Origin: Pectobacterium sp. CFBP8739
Lineage (GTDB): Bacteria; Pseudomonadota; Gammaproteobacteria; Enterobacterales; Enterobacteriaceae
Assembly (NCBI RefSeq): GCF_013449375.1
Contig: NZ_JACDRR010000011.1
Span: 248,001-312,000, forward strand
Length of the DNA stretch: 64,000 nt
Direction of reading: 5' to 3'
Below, in pieces: positions 48,537-58,591 of the stretch. Position 1 is the first letter of the stretch. Every line of letters starts with the position of its first letter. The notes under the pieces are model-generated. The model was not told the DNA's origin. It saw nothing but the letters and a program-made list of their open reading frames with translations, and did no database searches. A program made the position numbers and the translations under genes.

Positions 48537-50089
48537 TGGAAAAACCAGACACTTCTCTGCAATCAAACGCGGTAAACCGACCCGATATCGTGATGGCGAC
48601 CCGCGGCATCACCATGCTGTTTCCCGGTACCAAAGCGCTGGATAACGTCGATTACAACGTTTATCGCGGCAAGGTCAACGTGATTATCGGCGAGAACGGT
48701 GCAGGTAAATCGACGCTAATGAAGATTCTGGCCGGCGTGCAGCAGCCGACGTCCGGCCAGATTCTGCTGAATGGCGAAGCGGTGCGTATCGCGGATACGC
48801 GTGATGCGGCGGCAAAAGGCATCGGCATGGTGCATCAGGAACTTAACCTGTCCGAGAACCTGAGCGTGGCGGAGAACATCTTTCTGGGTCGGGAGCTGCA
48901 AAAGGGCGTTGCGCCTATCGATTATCTGACACAGGAGCGGATTGCGGCGGAGCTGATGGCACGTCTCGATCAGGATATTTCGCCGCGTACTGAGGTCGCC
49001 AGCCTGAAGGTCGGCCAACAACAACTGGTGGAAATCGCCAAGGCACTGGCGGATCAAGCCGATATTCTGATTCTGGACGAACCCACCTCCGCGCTGAGCA
49101 AAACCGAAGTGGAGATTCTGTTTCGCGTGATCCGCGAGCTGACTCGCCAGAATGTTTCCATCATCTACATTTCGCACCGGCTGGAAGAGTTGATGGCGAT
49201 TGGTGACTACATCACCATTCTGCGAGATGGTTGTTTTCAGGCGGAAGCTGCCGTCAGCGACATCGACGTACCGTGGATCGTGCGGGAAATGCTCGGCGGT
49301 GACCCTGTCACCAGCTTCTTACATCCGGGCAGAACGTTTGGTGCGCCCGTGTTGGAAGCGGAGCACCTTACCTGTCTCAATGATGCTGGGCATCAGGTGG
49401 TCAATGATGTGTCGCTGATGGTGCGTGAAGGGGAAATCGTCGGTATTTACGGGCTGATGGGCGCGGGCCGCACCGAACTCTTCGAGTGTCTGCTGGGTAT
49501 TCAGAATGATTATCTGGGCAAGATTTATCTCGATAGCAAACCGGTGAATCCGCGGCTTTCTACCGCACAGCGCATTCGTATGGGCATGAGTCTGGTGCCG
49601 GAAGATCGCAAGAAAACCGGCATCTTTCCGCTCTCGTCGGTGGCTTCCAATCTCACCATCGCCAGCCTGTGGCGGCGGCTGAAATACGGCATGGCGATCT
49701 TCCAGCGGCAGGAGCAGGAGGTGGTTGCCAGCACGATTGGGCAACTGGCGATCAAAGTCTCTTCGCCCGAGGTGGAAATTCAGGCGCTCAGCGGCGGCAA
49801 CCAGCAAAAAGTGGTGATTGGCCGCTCGTTGCTGACCAGCCCTAAGGTGTTGCTGCTGGATGAGCCAACGCGGGGTATCGATGTGGGTGCCAAAGCCGAC
49901 GTCTTTGAAATGATGGTCGGGCTGTCCGAACAGGGCATCGGCGTGCTGTTTTCCACTTCAGATCTGAAAGAAATTATGGCGGTATCGGACCGTATTTTGG
50001 TGATGTCGAATGGCAAGCTGACGGCGAATATCGTGCGTCAGTCGGTCAGCGAGTCGGCATTGGTTTCGGCAAGTGCACAAGGGTTCTGA
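48536..50089 (+). CDS. Sugar ABC transporter ATP-binding protein (RbsA/XylG-like)
   Basis: A fused double ATPase of 517 residues, as in ribose/xylose importers. The first domain has Walker A GENGAGKSTLMK (about 48), signature-like LKVGQQQLVEIAKAL, and Walker B ILILDEPTSALS. The second has degenerate Walker A GLMGAGRTELFE (about 310), signature LSGGNQQKVVIGRSL and LLLDEPTRGIDVGAK. ATG at 48536 overlaps the DUF2291 stop; a GTG three bases upstream is the alternative. Confidence 0.9.
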   Translation: MEKPDTSLQSNAVNRPDIVMATRGITMLFPGTKALDNVDYNVYRGKVNVIIGENGAGKSTLMKILAGVQQPTSGQILLNGEAVRIADTRDAAAKGIGMVHQELNLSENLSVAENIFLGRELQKGVAPIDYLTQERIAAELMARLDQDISPRTEVASLKVGQQQLVEIAKALADQADILILDEPTSALSKTEVEILFRVIRELTRQNVSIIYISHRLEELMAIGDYITILRDGCFQAEAAVSDIDVPWIVREMLGGDPVTSFLHPGRTFGAPVLEAEHLTCLNDAGHQVVNDVSLMVREGEIVGIYGLMGAGRTELFECLLGIQNDYLGKIYLDSKPVNPRLSTAQRIRMGMSLVPEDRKKTGIFPLSSVASNLTIASLWRRLKYGMAIFQRQEQEVVASTIGQLAIKVSSPEVEIQALSGGNQQKVVIGRSLLTSPKVLLLDEPTRGIDVGAKADVFEMMVGLSEQGIGVLFSTSDLKEIMAVSDRILVMSNGKLTANIVRQSVSESALVSASAQGF

Positions 50090-50090
50090 C

Positions 50091-51188
50091 ATGAAAACGA
50101 CTCACCTTCCGGCGGCGTCAGGCGCGCTATCACCGGGTAAGTTTGTACGCTCACGAGAGAGCATCCTGCTGTTAATTCTCAGGCTGCGCACATTTATCGC
50201 GCTGTTCCTGATTCTGGGGTTCTTTGCCTTCACGGTGCCCGGATTTTTGGCCACAGGCAGCCTGATCATTATGGTGAAGCACATTGCCATCAATGCCTTT
50301 CTAGCGCTGGGGATCACGTTTGTCATCATCACCGCCGGGATTGACCTGTCAATCGGTGCCACGTTAGGGCTGTGTGGCATGGTGGCGGGCTACATGATTA
50401 CCCAAGGAATTGTGCTGCCGATGTTCGGCGTCGCGATTTTCCCCAGCGTGTGGGTCATCGTCCCCGTCGTGCTGCTGATTGGCGCGCTCATTGGTGCCAT
50501 CAACGGTTGGATCATCACGCGGTATAACGTTGCGCCTTTTATCTGCACGCTCGGAACGATGTACATCGTGCGTGGGGCATCGATGCTGATTTCCGGTGGG
50601 GAAACGTTCCCCGGCTTGGGCGGTAATCCGCAGTTGGGCAACACCGGTTTTGAGCTAATTGGCTCTGCCACCATACTCGGATTACCGCTGGCGATCTGGC
50701 TGATGCTGGTGCTGGCCGTGGTGATTGCCTACGTGGCGCGCCGCCTGCCGTTCGGCCGTCATGTCTATGCGATTGGCGACAACGAACGGGCCGCTGAACT
50801 CTCCGGCGTCAAAGTGCGCCAGGTCAAAGTCTGGGTTTACACCATTTCCGGCTTCTGTGCGGCTATCGCGGGCATCGTGGTGTCCTCTCAACTGGTCGCC
50901 AGCCATCCGGCAACCGGTACCGCCTTTGAAATGAATGCGATCGCTGCCGTTGTGCTTGGAGGAACATCGCTGGCTGGCGGACGCGGTACGATTCTGGGCA
51001 CGCTGATTGGCGCGTTTGTTATCGGGATTCTAGCTGACGGGCTGGTGATGATGGGCGTGAGTGAATTCTGGCAGATGGTGATTAAAGGCATCGTCATCAT
51101 TGTAGCGGTCATTATTGACCAGATGCAAAACCGTATGCAGCACAAGGCCGCCATTGTGTCGCAGAAGGCCGTGGCGGAAGGGGCATAG
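50091..51188 (+). CDS. Sugar ABC transporter permease (RbsC-like)
   Basis: A 365-residue permease with about nine to ten helices of the ribose-type BPD_transp_2 family. The signature GIDLSIGATLGLCGMVAGY and the cytoplasmic RRLPFGRHVYAIGDNERAAELSGV loop (seen as PFGRHVYAIGDN and AAELSGVKV), which contacts the ATPase, are present. It begins one base after the ATPase stop and is the last gene of the transport unit; a separate promoter serves the next genes. Confidence 0.9.
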   Translation: MKTTHLPAASGALSPGKFVRSRESILLLILRLRTFIALFLILGFFAFTVPGFLATGSLIIMVKHIAINAFLALGITFVIITAGIDLSIGATLGLCGMVAGYMITQGIVLPMFGVAIFPSVWVIVPVVLLIGALIGAINGWIITRYNVAPFICTLGTMYIVRGASMLISGGETFPGLGGNPQLGNTGFELIGSATILGLPLAIWLMLVLAVVIAYVARRLPFGRHVYAIGDNERAAELSGVKVRQVKVWVYTISGFCAAIAGIVVSSQLVASHPATGTAFEMNAIAAVVLGGTSLAGGRGTILGTLIGAFVIGILADGLVMMGVSEFWQMVIKGIVIIVAVIIDQMQNRMQHKAAIVSQKAVAEGA

Positions 51189-51305
51189 TTTAAGCGTAGA
51201 TAGCAGCAGGTTAAGTGTAACGAGCACGGGGCGTCGAGTTGTGGCGAGAGCGATGTCGGTAGGTATGCCGAGGCCCGATTTGAGCGCAATTTTTTTTGAT
51301 TTGAT

Positions 51306-51339
51306 ATGAATAAATATTCGTTTTTGAGTAAAAATTCAA
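51306..51339 (+). promoter_or_regulatory. Paired operators upstream of the transketolase genes
   Basis: ATGAATAAATATTCGT (51306-51321) and TTGAGTAAAAATTCAA (51324-51339) are degenerate copies of TTGAAT-N4-ATTCAA with centres 18 bp apart, exactly the arrangement at 46869-46902. They end 12 bp before the start at 51352. Confidence 0.65.
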
Positions 51340-51351
51340 TCGAGGTGAAGT

Positions 51352-52182
51352 ATGAATCCGTACTCTTTGTCGGTGGAGGCGCTGACGCACAAAGCCCGCG
51401 CCATTCGTCGCCGCATTATTCATCTGAATGCCAATAGTCCGGCTGGCGGGCACACTGGAGCCGACCTGTCACAGGTTGAGATCCTGACGGCGTTGTATTT
51501 TCGCATTCTGAACTGTGCACCGGATCGCCTTCAGGATCCACAGCGGGATATTTACATTCAGTCAAAAGGTCATGCAGTCGGCGGCTATTACTGTTGTCTG
51601 GCGGAAGCGGGGTATTTCCCTGAATCGTGGCTGGCGACCTATCAGCACCCTGATTCGCATTTGCCAGGGCATCCGGTCAAACACAAAACGCCGGGGATTG
51701 AGCTGAACACTGGTGCTCTCGGGCACGGGTTGCCGGTTGCCGTCGGCATAGCGCTGGCGGCGAAGCGTGATCACAGTCCGCGCCGGGTATTTGTTCTGAC
51801 GGGCGATGGTGAACTGGCGGAAGGCAGCAACTGGGAAGCAGCGCTGGCGGCGGCGCATTACCAACTGGATAACCTGATCATCATCAATGACAAGAACAAG
51901 CTACAGCTGGCGGGGCCGACGCGTTCCATCATGAATACCGACCCGCTGGCGGAAAAGTGGCAGGCTTTTGGCCTACAGGTCACAGAATGCGCTGGTAATG
52001 ACATGCGCTCGGTAGTGGAAACGCTGGAGAATCTGCCGCGCAACGGCAAGCCGAACGTGGTGATTGCGAATACGGAAAAAGGCGCAGGCGTGTCGTTTAT
52101 TCAGGGGCAGGCTGAGTGGCATCACCGTGTGCCGAAAGGCGAGGAAATTGCACTGGCGCTGGAGGAATTAAAAGATGAGTAA
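51352..52182 (+). CDS. aptA: Transketolase N-terminal subunit, probably apulose-4-phosphate transketolase subunit A
   Basis: A 276-residue N-terminal half of a transketolase. TPP-binding is shown by GDGELAEGSNWEAALAAAHY, with DKNKLQLAGPT for the pyrophosphate/metal side; ANSPAGGHTGADLSQVEIL is the substrate-channel start. GAGG precedes ATG 51352. Split transketolases occur in the D-apiose pathway, where AptAB transfers a C2 unit from apulose 4-phosphate. The symbol is given from the cluster content recalled from published work and not verified. Confidence 0.75.
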   Translation: MNPYSLSVEALTHKARAIRRRIIHLNANSPAGGHTGADLSQVEILTALYFRILNCAPDRLQDPQRDIYIQSKGHAVGGYYCCLAEAGYFPESWLATYQHPDSHLPGHPVKHKTPGIELNTGALGHGLPVAVGIALAAKRDHSPRRVFVLTGDGELAEGSNWEAALAAAHYQLDNLIIINDKNKLQLAGPTRSIMNTDPLAEKWQAFGLQVTECAGNDMRSVVETLENLPRNGKPNVVIANTEKGAGVSFIQGQAEWHHRVPKGEEIALALEELKDE

Positions 52183-53119
52183 CGCAGAGCATCTGGCTAC
52201 CGTCATGGTCGAGCAGTTCATCAAGGCCGTCGAACGCGGGATTGATATTGTTCCGGTGTTGGCGGATTCGACCTCTACGGCGAAGATTTCACCGTTCATA
52301 CAGCGTTTCCCCGACCGCATCGTCAACGTGGGGATCGCAGAACAAACTATGGTGGGGACGGCGGTAGGACTGTCCATCGGCGGCAAGATTGCAGTGACCT
52401 GTAACGCGGCACCGTTTTTGATCTCCCGTGCGAATGAACAGCTCAAAGTCGACGTCTGTTACAACAACAGCAACGTCAAGCTATTCGGGCTGAATGCGGG
52501 CTGTAGCTATGGCCCGCTCGCCAGCACGCACCACAGTATTGACGACATCGCGGTGCTGAGAGGGTTTGGCAATATTGAGATCTACGCGCCGTCCAGCCCA
52601 GAAGAGTGCCGTCAGATTATCGATTATGCGTTTGAACATCAGGGACCGGTCTATATCCGCCTTGATGGGAAACCGCTGCCTGCCTTGCACGATGAGCGGT
52701 ATCGCTTTGTGCCGGGACAGATCGATGTGCTGCGCAAAGGTCGCGATATCACGCTGGTCGGGCTGGGGTCGGCCGTGCATGAAATTGTGACGGCGGCTGA
52801 ATTATTAGCAGAAAAAGGACTTTCCGCTACGGTGGTTAATCTTTCCTCTATCCGCCCGTGCAATACTCAGCAATTGCTTGAAATTCTGAGTGAAACACCT
52901 CGAGTCATCACAGTCGAGGAACATAACGTCAACGGCGGTGCAGGCAGTCTGGTAGCGGAAGTGCTGGCGGAAGCGGGCAGCGGAATTCCTCTTGTGCGGT
53001 TGGGGATTCCCGATGGTCAATACGCGATTGCCGCCGATCGGAGCGCGATGCGTGCGCATCACGGGCTGGACGCGACGGGCATTGTCAACGCAGCACTGCG
53101 TCTTTGTCCGGGAGGCTGA
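52175..53119 (+). CDS. aptB: Transketolase C-terminal subunit, probably apulose-4-phosphate transketolase subunit B
   Basis: A 314-residue C-terminal half of transketolase with the pyrimidine-binding domain (RIVNVGIAEQTMVGTAVGLSI, with the catalytic Glu in GIAEQ, about 54) and C-terminal domain (VITVEEHNVNGGAGSLVAEVL). It overlaps the N-terminal subunit by 8 bp, which ensures equal synthesis. Together they form one active transketolase. Assignment to apulose 4-phosphate rests on gene context. Confidence 0.75.
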   Translation: MSNAEHLATVMVEQFIKAVERGIDIVPVLADSTSTAKISPFIQRFPDRIVNVGIAEQTMVGTAVGLSIGGKIAVTCNAAPFLISRANEQLKVDVCYNNSNVKLFGLNAGCSYGPLASTHHSIDDIAVLRGFGNIEIYAPSSPEECRQIIDYAFEHQGPVYIRLDGKPLPALHDERYRFVPGQIDVLRKGRDITLVGLGSAVHEIVTAAELLAEKGLSATVVNLSSIRPCNTQQLLEILSETPRVITVEEHNVNGGAGSLVAEVLAEAGSGIPLVRLGIPDGQYAIAADRSAMRAHHGLDATGIVNAALRLCPGG

Positions 53120-53121
53120 TG

Positions 53122-54612
53122 ATGTTTACGCCAGTTATTTTGGCAATCGATGAAGGGACGACGAACGCCAAGGCGATTGCCGTCGATGAGCGAGGGCACA
53201 TTCTGGCTAAAGCGTCCGTCGCTTTGCAGGTGATGCACCCGCAGCCGGGCAGAGCCGAGCAGGACGCGATGGCGATTTGGCGTGCGGTGTGTCAGGCGGC
53301 AGAAGCCTGCCTGTCGTCATTACACCGGGCTCAGGTGGTGGGTGTGGCGATCAGTAACCAGCGTGAGTCGGTACTGATTTGGGACAGGCGAACCGGAAAG
53401 CCGCTGACGCCGCTGGTCAGTTGGCAGGATCGTCGTGCCGAGACGTTTTGCCAGGCATTGCAGGGCAGTGCAGAAGCGCGTCTGATCGAATCCCATACCG
53501 GACTACAGGTCGATCCGCTTTTTCCCGCTGCCAAGCTGCACGCCATGCTGGCGGAATTGCCCGATGGTGCCGCTCGGGCGATGCAGGGGGAGCTGTGTAT
53601 CGGAACGGTGGATTGCTGGCTTAACTGGCAGCTTAGCGGGGGACGGGCGTATTCCACCGACTATTCCAACGCGGCACGAACCCAACTGTTCAATATCCAC
53701 CGCGGCTGCTGGGATGAGGATCTACTGGCGCTGTTCGGGATTCCCAGCGTATGCCTACCCGCCGTCACGCCGTCCTCGGCGTTGCATGGTCACACGGGGG
53801 CAACGGGAATCAGCGGGCTTGCTGCTGGCGTACCGATTGTGGCGCTGATTGGCGATTCTCATGCGGCGCTGTATGGGCAGGGCATCACCCAAAGTGGGGA
53901 AATCAAAGCGACATACGGCACCGGCTCGTCGCTGATGACTACCATCAACACGCCGCATCAACATGCCGTGGGGCTGAGTACCACGATTGCTTGGCACGAT
54001 GGTGAATTGCGCTACGCGCTGGAAGGCAACATTACCCACACGGGATCGGGATTTGCTTGGATTGGTCAGATGCTGGGCGTCCCTTCTGTTACGCAACTCA
54101 CTGAGTTGGCACTCAGCGCCGAGTCTAATCAAGGCGTCTTTTTTGTTCCGGCCTTATCTGGGCTGGGCGCGCCTTATTGGGATGTGCAAGCGCGCGGCCT
54201 GCTGTGTGGTTTATGCGATGCCACCACGCCCGCCATTATCGCCCGAGCGGGGCTGGAAGCCATTGCGTATCAGATTGCCGATGTCTTCTTTGCGATGGAG
54301 CAGACGTCGCAGGCCGCGTTACTCGCGCTGCGCGTGGACGGCGGCGCGACGCAGAACCGCTGGCTGATGCAGTTTCAGGCTGACCTCTTGCAGCGCCCGT
54401 TAATTCGCAACCATAACGCGGAAGTATCTGCGCTGGGTGCGGCGTATCTGGGCGGAAAAATGCTGGGGTGGTGGGAGCACAACGAACAGATCACCGCGCT
54501 CCCCAGAGACGTCGAGATTATCGAACCATCAACGACCAACCACGGGGTTTTGGAGAGCTATCAACAGTGGCGAACGGCGATAGCGCGTGCGCGTTTGCGG
54601 CCTGAATCATGA
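53122..54612 (+). CDS. aplK: FGGY-family sugar kinase, probably apulose kinase
   Basis: A 496-residue FGGY carbohydrate kinase. The phosphate-1 motif is AIDEGTTNAKAI (about 6), the catalytic aspartate region DYSNAARTQLFN, phosphate-2 GTGSSLMTTI and adenosine motif RVDGGATQNRWLM (about 410). GGGAGG precedes the start; ATG at 53119 is an alternative. It directly follows the transketolase subunits. In the D-apiose route, apulose made by the isomerase is phosphorylated before transketolase cleavage. Confidence 0.75.
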   Translation: MFTPVILAIDEGTTNAKAIAVDERGHILAKASVALQVMHPQPGRAEQDAMAIWRAVCQAAEACLSSLHRAQVVGVAISNQRESVLIWDRRTGKPLTPLVSWQDRRAETFCQALQGSAEARLIESHTGLQVDPLFPAAKLHAMLAELPDGAARAMQGELCIGTVDCWLNWQLSGGRAYSTDYSNAARTQLFNIHRGCWDEDLLALFGIPSVCLPAVTPSSALHGHTGATGISGLAAGVPIVALIGDSHAALYGQGITQSGEIKATYGTGSSLMTTINTPHQHAVGLSTTIAWHDGELRYALEGNITHTGSGFAWIGQMLGVPSVTQLTELALSAESNQGVFFVPALSGLGAPYWDVQARGLLCGLCDATTPAIIARAGLEAIAYQIADVFFAMEQTSQAALLALRVDGGATQNRWLMQFQADLLQRPLIRNHNAEVSALGAAYLGGKMLGWWEHNEQITALPRDVEIIEPSTTNHGVLESYQQWRTAIARARLRPES

Positions 54613-54614
54613 TT

Positions 54615-54643
54615 ATTTTTAACAGTAAGCATTTTTAACAGTA
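54615..54643. repeat. 13-bp direct repeat ahead of the isomerase gene
   Basis: ATTTTTAACAGTA occurs at 54615-54627 and 54631-54643, separated by AGC. It lies in the gap between the kinase and isomerase genes and could be a regulator site or a mark of slippage. Confidence 0.7.
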
Positions 54644-54706
54644 CGAACCTATCCGATACGAAAGATAAGCAGCTCAATATCATTACAAATCAATGAGGTG
54701 ACTTTT

Positions 54707-55705
54707 ATGGCAACGTATACTTACCCTGAATTTGGTGCCGGTTTGTGGCATTTTGCGAATTATATCGACCGTTACGCGGTGGACGGCTACGGCCCGGCAT
54801 TAAGTACCCTCGATCAGATCAAAGCGGCGAAAGCCGTCGGCGAGCTTTCCTACGTCGACTTGCCTTATCCCTTCACGCCGGGCGTGACGCTCAGCGAAGT
54901 AAAAGATGCGCTGAAAGATGCCGGGCTGAAGGCGATTGGCATCACACCGGAAATTTATCTGCAAAAGTGGTCTCGCGGTGCTTTTACCAACCCCGATCCA
55001 GCGGCCCGAGCGGCGGCGTTTGAACTCATGCACGAATCTGCGGGCATTGTGCGCGAACTCGGCGCGAATTATGTCAAAGTCTGGCCGGGTCAGGATGGCT
55101 GGGATTATCCGTTCCAAGTCAGCCATAAAAACCTGTGGAAGCTGGCGGTTGATGGCATGCGCGATCTGGCGGGCGCGAACCCCGATGTGAAATTTGCCAT
55201 CGAGTACAAGCCGCGTGAACCGCGCGTGAAAATGACCTGGGACTCTGCTGCGCGAACGCTGCTGGGTATTGAAGATATCGGGCTGGATAACGTCGGGGTG
55301 CTGCTGGACTTCGGACATGCGCTGTATGGCGGTGAATCACCGGCCGATTCCGCGCAGTTGATTATCGATCGCGGTCGTCTGTTCGGCATGGATGTAAATG
55401 ACAATCTGCGCGGTTGGGATGACGACCTGGTGGTCGGCACCGTGCATATGACCGAGATCTTTGAATTCTTCTACGTATTGAAAATCAACAACTGGCAGGG
55501 CGTTTGGCAGCTCGATCAGTTCCCATTCCGTGAGAACCACGTTGAAGCGGCACAGCTGTCTATTCGTTTCTTGAAGCATATCTATCGCGCGCTGGATAAG
55601 CTGGATATTCCGGCGCTTCAGGCGGCGCAGGAAGCACAGAATCCGTTACAGGCGCAGCGGATTGTGCAGGATGCGCTATTGTCATCCATTAACGTTAACG
55701 AATAG
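54707..55705 (+). CDS. apsI: TIM-barrel sugar isomerase, probably D-apiose isomerase
   Basis: A 332-residue xylose isomerase-like (AP endonuclease family 2) TIM barrel. Metal-binding acidic and histidine residues appear in [12 protein letters not shown] (Glu), [15 protein letters not shown] (Asp, His) and [18 protein letters not shown] lies upstream of ATG 54707. In the published apiose pathway a protein of this type converts D-apiose to apulose. Function inferred from the cluster and family; other ketose/aldose pairs are possible. Confidence 0.72.
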   Translation: MATYTYPEFGAGLWHFANYIDRYAVDGYGPALSTLDQIKAAKAVGELSYVDLPYPFTPGVTLSEVKDALKDAGLKAIGITPEIYLQKWSRGAFTNPDPAARAAAFELMHESAGIVRELGANYVKVWPGQDGWDYPFQVSHKNLWKLAVDGMRDLAGANPDVKFAIEYKPREPRVKMTWDSAARTLLGIEDIGLDNVGVLLDFGHALYGGESPADSAQLIIDRGRLFGMDVNDNLRGWDDDLVVGTVHMTEIFEFFYVLKINNWQGVWQLDQFPFRENHVEAAQLSIRFLKHIYRALDKLDIPALQAAQEAQNPLQAQRIVQDALLSSINVNE

Positions 55706-55718
55706 TCGAGTCACGCTA

Positions 55719-55757
55719 CGTCAGGCACGGAGCAGGGGAAGCATTCCGCGCCTGACG
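55719..55757 (+). terminator. Terminator-like hairpin after the isomerase gene
   Basis: CGTCAGGCACGGA and TCCGCGCCTGACG form a long stem with one mismatch, followed by CTACTCTTATT. A second perfect inverted repeat, CTCACCAC-GA-GTGGTGAG, lies at 55770-55787, close to the end of the convergent regulator. Confidence 0.7.
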
Positions 55758-55791
55758 CTACTCTTATTGCTCACCACGAGTGGTGAGTACG

Positions 55792-56736
55792 TTAGATCAA
55801 CGTCTCAGCGGTTAATCGATCGGTAATCAATACATCAACGTAGTGCCCAGTTAATGCACCGCGAATCGCGGCACTTTTCTCGACACCGCCCGCCAGTGCT
55901 ACCACGCGCGGACATTGACGCAGCTGCGGCAGTGCCATACCGATCACCGGATCCTCATCATCCTGCAATACTGGTTCGCCGTCCGCATTGTAGTAATGCA
56001 GGCATAAATCGCCCACGGCGCCGCGTTCCGCCAGCTGTTGTAGCATCGCTTCGTGATAGTAGTTACCGGAATTTTTCAGCAGCTGCGAGGGCTCCAGTAC
56101 GCCAATACCCACAAGCGCCAGACTCACCTCGCTGAATTTATCAACCACGTTGGAAACTTCATCGCTGGTCACCAAACGGGCGCGATCTTCTACCGAGCGT
56201 TCAATACTCTGTGCGGGCAAGAGGTAAGCGGGACAGCTGAGCTGATTGGCTAAGGTTTGCGTCAGGATCGTCGCCTGCACGTTGCCGTTCGGCCCTACGC
56301 CGCCTAATAATTGGATGACGCCCTGAGCCTTGACGCTTTGCGGATGCAGGCTGTCCACCATCGCCCGCAGCGTGCTGCTCCAGGATGAGATACCCACCAG
56401 ATCGTCAGGACGGATACTGGTTTGGACATAGTGTGCGGCCGCAGAGCCAATCGCCTGCTTGATTTGCGCCAACGTGGCGTTATCGGCGACATCCACCACG
56501 ATAGCCTGATCGATGCCGTAGCGTTTCTGAATTGCCGCTTCCAGCCCCATGAACATGTTCGGGGGTTGAATTACGCTGATTTTGACCACACCTTCTTTAA
56601 CACAGCGCGTGATAGCGCGGGAGACAAAAGACTGTGACAAATGGAGTGAGGCGGCAATTTCTGCTTGTTTCATCCCTTCGCTATAATAGAGCGTAGCGAT
56701 CTTGACCAATAATCGCTGTTCGTCCTGCTTTGACAT
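55792..56736 (-). CDS. SorC family transcriptional regulator
   Basis: A 314-residue SorC/DeoR-type (SugBP effector domain) regulator. The helix-turn-helix is near the start (MKQAEIAASLHLSQSFVSRAI, seen as QAEIAASLHLSQSFVSRA, about residues 23-40) and the effector domain contains LVGISSWSSTLRAMV and the VALAGGVEKSAAIRGAL phosphosugar-site motif. ATG 56736 follows AAGGGGAAA. It is convergent to the sugar cluster and is its likely regulator; the paired TTGAAT-N4-ATTCAA sites are candidate targets. Confidence 0.8.
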   Translation of the reverse strand: MSKQDEQRLLVKIATLYYSEGMKQAEIAASLHLSQSFVSRAITRCVKEGVVKISVIQPPNMFMGLEAAIQKRYGIDQAIVVDVADNATLAQIKQAIGSAAAHYVQTSIRPDDLVGISSWSSTLRAMVDSLHPQSVKAQGVIQLLGGVGPNGNVQATILTQTLANQLSCPAYLLPAQSIERSVEDRARLVTSDEVSNVVDKFSEVSLALVGIGVLEPSQLLKNSGNYYHEAMLQQLAERGAVGDLCLHYYNADGEPVLQDDEDPVIGMALPQLRQCPRVVALAGGVEKSAAIRGALTGHYVDVLITDRLTAETLI

Positions 56737-56920
56737 GACTTTTCCCCTTGCTGGCATGCTACCGTCATTTTTATTCAGCACAGAATAAATAACAAGCGTA
56801 GACGGCAGTGGAGCGCGGTTCTTGATTTCCTTGTCCACATCGGACATGGTAATTTAATGGGGTTTGTCGCCAAAATTTGGCATAATTCATCCGGTTAATG
56901 GATATCACAGGAAGGACAAT

Positions 56921-57226
56921 GTGAAATATTTGCTGATTTTTTTACTCGTGCTGGCGATATTCATCATTTCTGTCACACTGGGGGCGCACAACGATCAGGT
57001 TGTGACATTTAACTACCTGCTGGCTCAGGGGGATTATCGCATCTCCACACTGCTTGCCACGCTGTTTGCTCTGGGCTTCGCCCTTGGCTGGGTTATCTGT
57101 GGTCTGTTTTATCTGCGTCAGCGCATTGCGCTTGGCCGTGCACAACGTAAAATCAAGCGTCTGGAACAACAGCTTTCTACCTCCACCGAGGAGAACGTGG
57201 CGCCAGTGCAGACGGTCACCCACTAA
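56921..57226 (+). CDS. lapA: Lipopolysaccharide assembly protein LapA
   Basis: A 101-residue inner-membrane protein with two helices (about 1-21 and 43-66) and a coiled C-terminal part (AQRKIKRLEQQLS). It works with LapB to balance LpxC degradation and LPS synthesis. GTG at 56921 aligns with E. coli and has AAGGA upstream. Directly precedes lapB. Confidence 0.92.
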   Translation: MKYLLIFLLVLAIFIISVTLGAHNDQVVTFNYLLAQGDYRISTLLATLFALGFALGWVICGLFYLRQRIALGRAQRKIKRLEQQLSTSTEENVAPVQTVTH

Positions 57227-57238
57227 GGAATCCTCTCT

Positions 57239-58408
57239 ATGTTAGAACTGCTGTTTCTGTTGCTGCCCGTGGCCGCCGCGTACGGCTGGTACATGGGGCG
57301 CAGAAGTGCGCAGCAGGACAAAGATCAGGAGTCCAACCGCCTGTCCCGAGAGTATGTCACCGGGGTTAACTTCCTGTTGTCCAACCAGCAGGATAAGGCG
57401 GTTGAGCTGTTCCTCGACATGCTCAAGGATGACAGCAACACCTTTGAAGCCCACCTCACGCTCGGTAACCTGTTTCGTTCGCGCGGCGAAGTTGACCGTG
57501 CGATTCGCATCCATCAGGCGCTGACTGAAAGCGCATCCTTAACCTTTGAACAACGTCTGCTGGCGGTGCAGCAACTGGGCCGTGACTATATGGTCGCAGG
57601 GCTGTATGACCGCGCCGAAGAAAGTTTCAACCAGTTGGTGGATGAAGAAGATTTTCGACGCAGTGCCTTGCAGCAGCTCTTGCAGATCTATCAGGCGACC
57701 AGCGATTGGCCGACCGCGATTGATGTGGCGGAAAAACTGGTCAAGATGGGAAAAGACCAGCTTCGCGTAGACATCGCGCATTTTTACTGTGAATTGGCAC
57801 TGTTGGCGATGGGCAGCGACGATCTGGATAAGGCATTAACGCTCTTGAAAAAAGGGGCGACGGCGGACAGTCAGTGTGCCCGTGCGTCTATCATGATGGG
57901 TCGCATCTACATGGCGCAGCAGGATTATTCACGCGCCGTGGATGCCTTGCGACAGGTTATCGAGCAGGATAAAGATCTAGTCAGTGAAACGCTGCCGATG
58001 TTGCAAGAGTGCTATCAGTATTTAGATAAGCCTTTGGATTGGGCGAATTTCCTCAAACGCTGTGTAGAAGAAAATACCGGTGCGACGGCGGAATTGATGC
58101 TTGCCGACATCCTTGAAAGAGAGGAGGGGGCTGAGGTTGCACAGGCTTATATCAATCGCCAGCTTCAGCGTCACCCCACAATGCGCGTATTCCATCGCCT
58201 GATGGATTTTCATCTGCATGAAGCGGAAGACGGACGAACAAAAGAAAATCTTCAAGGGTTGCGTGACATGGTGGGCGAACAGATTCGCACCAAACCCCGC
58301 TACAGTTGCCGCAAGTGTGGTTTCACGTCTCAATCACTCTATTGGCAGTGTCCTTCCTGCCGTACCTGGGCTAGCATCAAGCCGATCCGTGGACTCGATG
58401 GCCAGTAA
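57239..58408 (+). CDS. lapB: Lipopolysaccharide assembly protein LapB
   Basis: An essential 389-residue protein, the same length as in E. coli, that with FtsH controls turnover of LpxC. An N-terminal membrane helix (LLFLLLPVAAAYGWYMG) is followed by tandem TPRs (about 70-330) and a C-terminal rubredoxin-like metal site CRKCGFTSQSLYWQCPSC (about 357-374). Confidence 0.95.
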   Translation: MLELLFLLLPVAAAYGWYMGRRSAQQDKDQESNRLSREYVTGVNFLLSNQQDKAVELFLDMLKDDSNTFEAHLTLGNLFRSRGEVDRAIRIHQALTESASLTFEQRLLAVQQLGRDYMVAGLYDRAEESFNQLVDEEDFRRSALQQLLQIYQATSDWPTAIDVAEKLVKMGKDQLRVDIAHFYCELALLAMGSDDLDKALTLLKKGATADSQCARASIMMGRIYMAQQDYSRAVDALRQVIEQDKDLVSETLPMLQECYQYLDKPLDWANFLKRCVEENTGATAELMLADILEREEGAEVAQAYINRQLQRHPTMRVFHRLMDFHLHEAEDGRTKENLQGLRDMVGEQIRTKPRYSCRKCGFTSQSLYWQCPSCRTWASIKPIRGLDGQ

Positions 58409-58591
58409 CGTTTCACGATATTCTGTGAATGTTATTTAACGTACTTTAGTTACAACATACTAATAGGTGTTCACTGATTTCCGTTCCAGCCCGCCACTTT
58501 AACCGCATTGGTCTTCAGGCGGCTGGGATTTCAGGGGCGGGGCATGTAGAATGCGGCGGGAATTTTGGCTTCGCAAGAGACTGGGTGACGA

